Of a stretch of 64,000 bases of DNA, positions 40,701 to 52,700 are shown piece after piece. Origin of the DNA: Ixodes scapularis (lineage: Eukaryota; Arthropoda; Arachnida; Ixodida; Ixodidae). Positions within the stretch are counted from its first letter, which is position 1. Each line of letters opens with the position of its first letter. A program made the position numbers and the translations under genes. The stretch lies in contig NW_024609839.1 in assembly GCF_016920785.2 (NCBI RefSeq), positions 25,483,085 to 25,547,084 of the forward strand. Direction: 5' to 3'. A model generated the notes under the pieces. It searched no databases. It was given only the letters and a program-made list of their open reading frames with translations, and was not told the origin of the DNA.

Positions 40701-43700
40701 TGTTTTTTTTTTAGTCACATCTACGCATTTACCATGCCGGGCTACCAATTTCGGTGATCTTGCAGTTTCTCTAATAAAGGTCACCTTCATTAAACAATAA
40801 CAACAAGAAAAAAATCAAAATCGATTTTTTTTATCGCCGAGTCACGCATCGGTGATTGTTTCGGAGCCGGGAGTGTAACTCCAGAAAACAACAGCGGCAT
40901 AAGCTTCCAGAGTGAGCCGGTAGATGGCGCACGCAGTCTCTCCGGCCACCGCTCCCGCGTTATGTTTAACAGTTAAGTACACTGTACTACCGGTTCTATA
41001 GTCACTGTCGGAGTGAAAACTGCACGAAGACGTTTCAGTTGTCCCGCCTCTAGCGCAAGCTTTCTGACTTCGATAACGCATCGGCGACAAGTGAACGTCG
41101 AGCGCGCACGAGCAATTAAAGCATGCCGGTAGGCTATGAGAGCATGCTGGAGGCCGAGAGTCTGAGAGAGTCGCCCTGCTGTTGTCACCTTTTCAGTGAC
41201 CATAGCAAACAAAAGCGACCTTGCAGGCGACGGCGAGCGGGCCAGGGCAGGCGAGCAACTCCGGTACCCTCTCGCTATATTCAGTGCAGTTTTGTTCATG
41301 TTACACAAAACCAGCGATTGATTACAATTACAATCACTCTTTGTTAAAGGAATATTTATCTGTATTACCTGATTACTTGAGAAGAAAAGTAATTGGTCGT
41401 TACTTGAGAAAGTAGCAGTATCTTCCCGATTGATTCAGATTTTCAGCCGGTTTGAAGACTGGTCTTTCGTACTGTTCAATATTAGAGTAAAATCACCAAA
41501 TTATAGCTACTTATATTCTTAATTCACTAATTTTTTGTAAACCATATTCCTCCAGGAGACATGGTTCGAGTAGTTCTTGGTTGGAAACTTGTAGGAACAA
41601 AGGGGGCTATGAGAAAGAGGGGGGAAATAAGTAGCGGTTACAAGTAATTTTTGTACCTCTAAGAGAAATCAAGTTACACTTGGAATTTATTTCGAATAAA
41701 TGCATTCAAAAGATTCAAAAATTACTTAAAAAATGCATCGATTACCATTAATTTAGTTTCTTGTAATGAGTACCGTACAAGTCTGCATTTTAACGTGGTA
41801 GATGCCACGGTGGTTAGGAGGTCCGCACAGTATTTCGCGCGAGGCGTTTGGAGGGTTGTTCCGAAAAGGTATATTCGAAAAGAAGCTATCGAATTCTGTG
41901 CAGGCCCTTTCACACACTTACAACTGGTCACGACCGAATCCGTTACGACCTCTTGTTATCTCTTACGACGAGAGAACACAATGGCGCCCTCTCTTAAGTA
42001 GCCGTGGAAACCTTGCGATATTTTCGTAAACTTTTTTTAGCGCAACATTATTTTACTATTGGCTCGGAAAACCTTTGACAATAAAATAAACGACAATTTT
42101 CACACTGATAGTACGTACATTTGATCTCCCCATTACTGCGAAAAATTTTCCTCTAGTGCAAGGCAGTTTCCATAGACACCTCATAGATGGCGCCAGCGTG
42201 TCAGTGTGTTCTCTCAGTGTAAGGTATCGCAAATGTTCGTAATGCACTCCTCCATAAGAAGTGGCAAGTGTGTGAACCAGCAGTAAGGTGGGAGGATGGG
42301 CGACTCCCCCGTGCAAGATCAGAAAAATAAAAACAGCGCAAAAATGAATGCAAGGACAAGTAGAATACATAGGAAACAAACAAAAACATAGAAAACGATA
42401 GTCGTTCTAGTCAGGGCTGTGTTTGTCTGTGTATTCTACTTGTTTCTTGTGTTCAGTTTTGCGCTGTGTTTATTTCTTTGCTATTTCTGCGCGAACCAGC
42501 CTTGAGTATGTGAAACTAATGTGAAAACCTAATGTCTGCAGGCCCGAGTGAAATAGGCCTGGGAAGGAAGTGTTAATGGGGCCTGTTTAGTACCTGGTAC
42601 TTGTCACAAAAGTGGGCAACCAACGTCGTCGTTAGACTGCTGGCAAGCATGGTGGCTACCGTAGCCAGGCATGACGCACCAAGGTATTGCCATAAAAACA
42701 CCAGAGTCAAGACTATCCGGAGTGGCACATCCCAGCAGTTGTGACAGATCAATAAAAACTGTCCCACTTGCTCAACATCGACGGACATCAAGTTCACAAT
42801 CTCTCCGGACGTGTACTGGTGGCGGGAACTGCTCGAGATGCGGAGGACCTGCGCCAAGAAAGCAGGAAAAGGGTGCCAGAAGATCTGTGTACATATAACG
42901 GTCGGATATTAAATAGCTAGGCTGCAATGGAAACTTCAGTCTTAAGTAACACTCTTGAGGCCGTATATAAGCTTGTTCTGGCGCTGACATCTTTAGGGTG
43001 TTGCAGTAAACCCGTAGGGGTGTGATGCACTTAGAATATTAGGTAACTTCTTAAGTATGTTTATTAGCACCCTGAGGGTGTTACAAAATACCATTTGGAC
43101 GCTACCATAACACGCTAAGTGCATTACAGCGAGCACTCCGAGACTTTTTTACCCAGCTGAGAAGGGTTAGGGAAGGCACAACATTTAGAGTCCTGGCAAA
43201 CAAATTGAAAAATTGAAAAGGGAGATATGGCACTATTAGCAGCATCATAGAGCTATTTTTTTTTACTAGCAGCAAGTCTACAAGCAACACGTACCGTATT
43301 TAGTTGCACACAAAACCCTGATCGCTGAATAACTAAAAAAAAAAAGTTATTCATTCGCAGGTGACCATCCCTGAATTTACAAAAGCTCTAAGAATATTGC
43401 GTGGCTGAAGTTTCTATTTCACATAAAGCGAAATATCCCGAAGGTCGAGAAATATGTTTCAAAGTTAAAAACATTTGTATCTGCAATACTTATTCAATAT
43501 TGTCGCTAAAATAACCGCTTCTAAGGCTATTTCAAGCGAGTGAAATGTCACCTGCACCCTTTTTTATAGCAACATTTCTCCACATCTTTTCTACATCCTC
43601 CAAAAATTAAAAGCATACAATAAAATATCACCCATGTTTTGCAATTAAAAAAGGTGTATTGCTCAACATAACGGTACTGAAACGGTCTAGGCATGCGTGA

Positions 43701-46700
43701 AAGTCTCTAGAAATTGCTTTTTTACATTCTTAAGAGTGTAAAAAGTATATTTACTGCCTTGAAAAACATATGCAAAGGAAATGCATTTTTTTTAAACTGC
43801 ACATATATAAAAAAGCACCTCATAAAACAAATTTACAACGAAAGAAGAAAGGTGTTTAGAGCTATATTTAAGGTATGAAACGAATTTGTAGCCTGCGCCT
43901 GCGGGAGCCCGGGGAAAAATGGTTGCAAGAGCTGTAGAAGAGTGGTGAGTTGGGCTATTTGGTAAGCATTATACATGGTAAGAGTACGCAAGCACAGTGA
44001 GGAAACATCACAAAAAAGCAAGAGACGGGATAGACCAGGGTGTAAGATAGACAGGTGGGGAAACGGCCCATAGGAACCTACCGCAGCGCCGTGACCCGAT
44101 TGTGTACTCGTCTGCTTGCGGGTGGCTTGCGGGTACCCCCGATTTGCGACAGATGGCGCTGCGGCGAGAAGAAAAAAATCGGAATCGAATTTGCATGGAA
44201 CTCAATGGGGAGTGCGCAAAATAAACCGAGAGCACGACAGTCACGAGAAACCTTCTCCGTCAGTTTAACCGGTCGCCAGCGTTCGCCCACCTGAAGTGAG
44301 AGTTCGCGGTGCTCCACATAGATGGCGCCACAGAAAAAGAGAAAACCGAGGGGGACACAATCCGGTCGCTCATTTGGCTCTCGTTTCACCACCTGTCTAT
44401 CTTACACCCTGGGATAGACGCTGATCAGCGTCTATCCTGTCTTTTATATTCTTCTAGCTTCCTCGCGTTGCTCGCTGACTTTAACCATGTATATAACTGC
44501 AAGAGTCGCGTGGTTCTTGCGCACATTCGGGAGCTTCCTATGGGCTCTAAAAGTTTGTTATTAATCTTTGTTTTAAGTGCAACAATAAAACGAAGATTAA
44601 TAAGTAACTTTTTCATGAAAGCTCCCGAAAGAGCGCAAGGACCATGTGATAGACCTGTGCTCCGGTCAGAAATTGACGGCGGCGGCTCGCGGCGGTGTGT
44701 TTCCTTCCGGCGGCAGTGTGGCAAAACGCGTTCAGCCGGCTGAGCGCCACGCTCAGCGTGAGGCGGCGGCGGTGGCGTGGATGTTCTGGGATTTCGGCGG
44801 CGCCGAACGGATCCGGCGACTTGCGGCCGCGGCGACGCTGCGAGGCGGCGCACGGGTCTACCGCGTGACTAGTGGCGGATCCCGCGGACGCCAACTACCA
44901 ATTCCTTTTGACCAGTAAATATAGCTCTCAATTTTTTTTTTCGTTTTGAAGTTTTATTTTACGACGGTCTTTTTCAATCCAGGCTGCTTAAATTGCTTTT
45001 CCTTTGCACATGTCCTTTAAAGGTGAATATTTCTTAGTGTTTGGTGTCGGAGATTTTTTGAACGGAATGGGTATGAGTTTTTGCTTGGCAAGGCTCGAAC
45101 ACGACTCCACTACCTTTTGCGGTGCTTTGATCGCCCATGTAATCTAGACAACTTTCAGGTGCTAAATCAACACAAAAAGTAGAAAGCTTTAGTTAAGGTC
45201 AGTGCAACTGGATGCTCCTTCTGGCACTTTAGTTTACTCTAAGGAAAGAAAAACGTCGATTAGTTTTCGTCCAAACAATGTGACTTGACCGAATTATTTT
45301 AAAAATGAAAGTAATCGATTTGTATTTGTTTGTTTGCAGGACATATAGTGTGTTGTGCATCAACTACTTAGCAAATCTGAATTGTTAATAAACAGCCCTC
45401 TTCTGCTGTTTAGTAGGTATAAACACCTCGTCTTAAGTTTCTTTTTTCGAAACTTGTGCCTCGATAAATTAATACATACGCTAAGGTTTTTAATTGTGTT
45501 TTGTAGCTCTTTTCAGTCTGCATTGTGGGAGCCATTATGTAGTTGGAATCCTGCTGAAACAACATAACATTAGAGTGGGCATGGGAGCGGCAACACGACG
45601 ACAGTATCTCACGCTCTGCGTGTTTTCATCGTTCAGGTTTGGCCGTGTCAGCTGCGAACTCTTTTTGGTTTGGTTCCTGAAGTTTGTACCCTATCGACGT
45701 TTTCTGCTTAGGCATCACGGAATCATCGCGGAAGTGACTGTTATTTATTCGCCTCGTAAAATGACCTTCCATTCCACGCCTCCCGGCGATTCGCCAGGGC
45801 AACGTCATCGACAGCGCCATCAACGGTCATCAACTCGTACTTCAACGGCTGGAACGACGCTTGCTCTTCTAGTGGGCGTGGGAACGGCAACATGATAACT
45901 GTGCCTCACACTCTGCGTTTTTTCATCGTTCGGGTTGGTAAGAAGCCCCCCCCCTTTGCACGCGAAAAAAACTAGCGTCCTATTTTTGCTTCTGTTCCCA
46001 TGCCCACCTGTGCTGCTGTTTACAATTCGCGATTGTTGCGATGTTGTTACATCACTACTGCTGCTTTCTAGTGATCTAGAAACCGACACGAGCCCCCGGA
46101 CGGACCTCGCTCTTCGGCTTGATTCGAACGCTTCGTGAGAACCTTCTTTGGCATAAATGATGCCTGCTTCAAAGTTTAAAAAGCCGTTCGCAAAGATTTG
46201 GAAACAGGTCAGGCTGGTTTGATTAAATGTGTGGACGAGGTTTTCCTCTCTCTAGCAGAAGTGCATTGTTGGCCTTTGCTTTGCTTTTTATGTTTTTGCA
46301 TGGTTGTTGTTCTTGTCCACCCCCTCTGTAATGCCCTCTGGGCTCTGGGGGTATTGAAATAAATAAATAAAAACGAAACCAAAAGTCAATGGAAAGTCGA
46401 ATAGCTGGCATAGGAGCTCGACTGTCAACGGTCGAATCACAAACAATCGTCCTTGACGCTGTTTCACAAGAATTTGCAGTCATGCCACAAACCGTATAAT
46501 TTGTACAAAAATAAAACACTACACTGCGTGCACAACTCAAGGACTTTGAATAAAGATTGCGTCATGACAATTCTACTTTTCATACCGTTTCTGATTTGCT
46601 GTTTCAGTCGTGTTCTTAAACAAAAGAAACTCTTTATCAGCATGTACCTCCTTTCAGCTAACCCCGGAAATCCTTGAACGAGCGCACCGCTTAGCAGTTT

Positions 46701-49700
46701 TTCTAGCCAACAAATGCCGACCGATCATTGTTAAGTATTCATCTTTTAGGTTTTTAAAGTAAGAGAGAAAGTGCTCGCATTACACCCTAGCCTAAAATCA
46801 TCGAGTGTTTCGGTCTGGGAAGACTTTCGTCCAGAGGCGCGTCTTATCAGTAGAGACATAACTGAATTTGGTAAAAAGCAATCTTCGGCTCTTCAGTGAG
46901 ATACAAGAAGTAGTACGTAGAGAAGAAATGTTGCATGTATGACGCTGTTTCGGATAGTGTTTCTAAGACTCCTTTGACCAATAACACCTTCGATGCCCCA
47001 ACCGTTAATATCCCCACCACGAATGAATCGGGTGGAAACACGTATTCATCACAGGAAACTACCGCATTTACCCGAGTAATAGCCGCACTGTTTACGAAGA
47101 AAACCTGAGGGTTCGCTTTTCCGCGGAGCAGGCAGATTTCCAATCACCGCGATTGACAGCATGATTACAGCTGCTTACAGAACAGAGATAACGTCCTCGT
47201 GTGAAGATACAATCTGTGAAGATTGCATTTGTATGGACAATCGTGATCTCGATCTGGTTATTCACTATGTTATTTAGGCGCAACGCAATAATTGGCTGTA
47301 TATTTGTTCTGTGGAAAAGTAGACGCAAGGGGCCTTGTTGATGAATAGTGGGGCTATTACTCGAGTAAATACGGTAAAAGGCGCAGTGGCACACCAACTA
47401 CGCGTGATGATTTGTCACTGCTTTTTAATAACAGTCAGAGTAATATTAATGAACAATATAAACTTAAATTTGTTATTCATTTCAGTGATGCTTTGATTTT
47501 CCTGTTAACTGAAATTTGGTTATCGGCGAAGGTTCGGAACAGCGAAATATGTTATGGTCGAAAACGTTTCAACGTCTACCGTTGTAATAGAGGGTCTTAA
47601 AATGTATGTGGTGTACTGATTGCGGTTGCTGAGACTCTTAGTTCGTTTAGTGTACATTTAGCTTGTGAGTTAGAAATTACTTGGGTGTGCGTGATAATGA
47701 ATTTTAAAAGGTGCATTCTTGGTGATTGTTACTGCCCCCCCCCCCCCCCCCCCCCCCAGTGTAACACTAGTTTGGAAGGCAAGCTAGACGATGCTCTCAA
47801 TGTTGTATTAACGCGATTTCCTGATTCCTCGATTTTTCTCTTTGGTTACTTTAATTTTCCCAGTATCACCTGGTTAGATCAACACCGCACTTTGAATTGA
47901 TCTTCATCCCAGTGCAAGGACTTTCTTAACATGTGTTTTGATTTCAACCTTAGCTAGTTAATTACAGGTTAAAGCATACTTGATCTGTTCTTAAATAAGT
48001 GTCCTGATCTTGTCTCATTGAATTCATGTTTGTCCGGCCTTAGCGATCACACAGTCATGCACTTCATTTTTCAATGATCAAACAACTAAACCCACATAAA
48101 GACGACAAAGGTAATTATTAATTATAGTGAAGCCAATTTTTCAGATAAGAATAATTAACTTCGCACATTCATGGATATATTTTGCTGTCATTTGACCAGC
48201 TGGCGGTACAATCCAACTGAAATTTGTATTTAAAAAAACGTTGAAAGGCTTACTAGTATCTACACCCATGCCGCGTGATTAAATTTGATGCACAGTCACA
48301 TGGTGTTACATAACTCTAAAACGACTAGCAAATAAAACAAAACGTTTGCTACGTGCGGCAAAAGGCTCGTCATGTGAAAGCCGTTGAGCAACCTAGAAAG
48401 CAACTTTCTAAAACTACATGGATGGTATTAGCTAGGGTACACTTACCTCTTTTACTACAACGTTACCATAATTACTAAATTAAAACCCGAAACAATTTAG
48501 GAATACTGTAGACTGTAAGCAAACCTGCTTTGTGCCAATAACCTACGAGAACAGCGAGGTGGTTCCTACCCGTACGAAAACGTCAAATATGGCCCGATAT
48601 ATTTTATACATGGCCATATATGATAATATAAGCAGTCAAATATGGCCATATACCACTATATACGCGAGCAAGTACAGCTAGATATCGCCATATAAGTGAA
48701 CAAATGCTGCTATATATAGCCATTTGAGTGCGTAAATACGGCCATATATCGTCATATACGCGTGCAAATATAGCCATATATCGCTGCATAAAAGTTCAAA
48801 TACTGCCATATACGACATATATGGGTACAAATATATCCCATGAGAATGATATCTGGGCCTGTTTCGATTGTGCAAGCAAAACGTCATTTGTAATCGCCAA
48901 GACACTAGTTGATGTATCTATATTGCATGAGTTTCAAGTAATTGTTTAACTATTGTTAACATCCTCAAAGTAAAGTTAATCCGGTAATTTTGACCAATTA
49001 ATCAATCGCTCATTTTGAAGATTAAAAGACAAATAAAGTTTGGTTAAATGTTTGACGTGTAACAATATGACGAAGTGCATAAGATCGGAAAGCGAGTAAA
49101 TCAAATAATGGATTTTAGATCGCAGCCCTTAGGCGCCCGTTTCTGCGTTAAGCGCTGTCGGCGTCGCCGTCGGCATCGGTGTAACCGCTCCGCTAAATTT
49201 AGCGGGAAATTGAATTCGTGCTAGTATCACGTGATGCCAATTTTCCCGCTAATTCTAGCAGTGAAACTAATTTTGCTCAAGTTTCCCAGATAAAATATAA
49301 CGGGGAAACACGAACCGTTAGCTTACTGAATTTGCAAGACGCTACTTCGTCGTGGCGAATCATTTTCCCTTCGAACGGCTGCGAAGCCATTGTGCCCGGA
49401 GTACCCTACGCAGCATCTTTCAAAAACCGTTCGCGCAGCATCGCAACCTTTCGTTTGCGTGCGTCGGCGATTCATCGCGTGTTGAAAGTCGGAAGATATG
49501 CTGTCCGTGGTGTCTTTTACGTGTAACTCTTTTGTAAAAAGACAGAAGTTTAAAAACACGAACCTAACAGTGTACACATAATTTTAAATGTATTGGTAAA
49601 TATATATATATATATTTGTGAACATTGTGCGCATAAGCTAGTCGCGCTTAAGTTTTCATTTAAAATTACATTTTGGGCTGGACAGCTTTGGAAGTTCAAA

Positions 49701-52700
49701 AGCTGGACTTCATAGAGCTGTCCTGTTCACTCGGTATTGACAGCAGGGTAGACGCTATGCTTGTTTTAGGCCAATCGTGTCTCCGGTTAGGGTCAGGTAC
49801 TTACACTCTAGAAGCTGGTCATAAGGCAGAACATGGCACCTGCCTCAAGCCCAAGGCCCACACATAGCATTTACTGCACTATCAACCATGGGTACAAGTG
49901 ACAAATCCTCTCGTTGTGGTCATTGTTGGGATCAGGGCCAGGTCCTGGTTGGGATGCCCAGAAGATAAGCCTTTTGTGTGTGCACTCCCGTTTTGGCCTT
50001 TCCCTCTCTCCTTTTCTCTCTGGTAGAACGTGAACCCTTGCCGAACCAATCAGCCGTAGGCTTTTTATCGCTTGACTCCGCTCTCTGCGCGCGGGAAATG
50101 TCGGAAGCGTGGTCGCGTGGTGTGACGGATGACACATTAACCGTTGGCGATCTTGGAATGCGTTCTGCCGGACCTAGTTTGGCGTGTGTTGCGCCCTGTG
50201 TGGCTGCTGCGGATTCTGCTTCTGCAGTAAATTCGAAAAGTATTACCCGTATATTGGCAACAAGCGATTTCTTCGAAGAAGCCCAAGAATGTTTTGTGAT
50301 GCGTTTAGTGTTCGGTTCTACAAATGACAGCTTGTGCTACATCGTGTTAAAACTTCATGAACACCTTTTTTCTCATTTTTGTGCTTGAGTGGTTGTAATG
50401 CCCGTGTCAACATATATCTCAGATTACTGCTTTCAAGTCCAGTATCGTCAACGTAAGTGCGCTGCAATCTACTTCGCGACAATTGATCGTTTTTCTACAG
50501 GTACTCTTCCATTATACCTCTAGAATTAGGCCGTGTCTATCCTCTGGTAGCCGGGAGATTAATTTCTCCAAAATTCTGCCAGCAGTATCCTGTTATTGAC
50601 CGTCTGAAATCATGTTACAACTACAGGTATAATACTTTTTTTTTCCTAGCATTTCGTAATAACACGTTCCACGGCCACCTTCTCGTGGATACCCGTTTAA
50701 TGGACAAACGTTTCGTCGCCATTAACGTTTCATCAACATTCGTTAAGCGAATGTCGATGAAACGTTAATGCTTTCCCTGGGAATTATGTTGAGCGAAATC
50801 AGGAGCTGCGTAAAGCGCAGCTCATGTAAAAATTAATAAAAGTTGGTACATGCTCCATATCCAATCGGTATTTTTTATATACAGATGAGAAGTCACTTTT
50901 GGTAGATATTCGTAGAAAACAACAATATATATAAAGGTTGCCTTATTTAATGGGACATATCTGGCCTTATATGTGAGGCAGTATGCCTCTGTTTGGCAAA
51001 CTCAGATATCGATATATAAAAAATTGGGCAACTCTGGTCAGATATGCCTCATATAAACTGATGTGCTTTGTATGGCCAGATATGCCCAATTTTTTATATA
51101 ACCATATTTTTTATATAAGTCCAGATATGCGACTTTAGTAAGGGTAACAATGTGTGTGCTAGTTTTTTAAACAACACGTTTTTAATGACTTTTCTGCTGT
51201 TGGAAAACCTCCTAATCCTGAAATTAAGTAAGCTTTCTCCCAATGTTCACAGCAATATTCGATTCTGCAGGTATAGTTAAACTAATTGACTTTCTTAAGT
51301 TGTTTTCTTCTGTGGGTGTTAACAAAATTAATTCTAAATAACTTAAAAGCGCTAAATGTACTTCAGGATTCTGGCGAAACGTTTTTAGCAGTATTTAGAT
51401 GCTTCAAGTTTACCTGATGACTGGAAAGAGGGGAGAATGGACCGTAAACATAAGTGCATGCCAAAGCATTCGACTAATTACTTCCGTCCAATATCGCTAA
51501 CGAGCGTTCCCTGCAAAATATTAGAGCATATTGTTTACTCGAATCTTGTCAATTTCCTTGATTCAAACGTCTTTTTTTAATCCATGTCATCACGGTTTTT
51601 TAAACTTATTTTCTTACAAAACGGAACTTTCTTCTTCCAATCATAATCTGCATACCCTTCTGGACCGTGGGTCACTGGCGGACTGCGTATTCCTTGATTT
51701 TGTCTAAAGTTATCAATCATTGCTTTCAAAATAAGTAAACGTAATATCGAATGGAACGTACTTATTAGGATTGAGTGTATTTTCCATCATCGCTCACAAT
51801 TTGTAGCAGTCAATGGCTCTAATTTTTCTGTAACCCCCGTCAACTCACGTGTTGCGCAAGGTTAAGTTCTAGGCCCATCACTCTTCCTCGTATATATGAA
51901 CGATCTGTCAGTCTACATCTTCTTTTCTGTTTTTTTATTTGCCGGTGATTGTGTAGTTTACCAATAAATAATAACCGATAATGACATCAGCTTTTTGAAG
52001 TCTGATATAATCTCAATAGCTAACTTGTGCCGCGCATGGCTAATGGAACTAAACATCACCAGGTGCAAATTCATGCGCGCATCCCGTCGTAGCACACTTT
52101 CGCCTATTTACTACGTTAACATCATGCAATTGGAATCCATGCAAATATAGAAATACCTTTGTCTTCATATAATGTCTAACCTGTCATGAAACATTCATAT
52201 AGTCCTCGAAATTAACAATGCTAAACAGGTGCTTGGCTTTCTAAGGAAAACTTTTCGTTCGGTTCCCTCATGCCTTGAGCTCCGTTTCTATAAATGCCTG
52301 GTTCGATCGAAGCTTGAACACGCGACCTCCGTCTGCGATACCAGCATGGAGTACCTCATTCAACCATTTGAATTCATTTAAAACAAATCTGCACGTTTTA
52401 TTCTTTCTAACTATCATCGCACTTATAATATAACCACTATGAAGCTATCATTATCTTTGCCTATTATCTTGCTTCATGCAAACAAATTTCTCGCTTGTTT
52501 TTTTTTTTCATAAAATTTGCTATTATTCTGCCCTGCGTGAAGAGTTACCAACATCCCTGTCATATTTCCTGTCAATTAGATGATCAACATAAGATCGGGG
52601 TCCTGCCTTGAATCACAAATCCATTTTTTTTCTATTTGTTCATCCCTCACACTTCTGTGGAATGAAACCACTCACCTCCCCAAATGGCAACCTTACCTGA

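Larger units (their letters stand above)
48571..51140. other. 2.6 kb insertion between the two LINE parts
   Basis: Separates endonuclease and reverse-transcriptase parts of the LINE. It holds the GGCCATATA minisatellite, a partial copy (49113-49187, TTTTAGATCGCAGCCCTTAG) of the element end seen at 33.4 kb, a CpG-richer stretch (49190-50230) and an inverted repeat of ATAAAAAATTGGGCA against TGCCCAATTTTTTAT (51017-51103). ATATGG/CCATAT-rich text occurs at both margins, so it may be one or several mobile elements. Confidence 0.45.

Noticed and set aside
48604..48789. A tyrosine-rich repeated peptide on the minus strand
   Set aside because: Explained by the GGCCATATA minisatellite.
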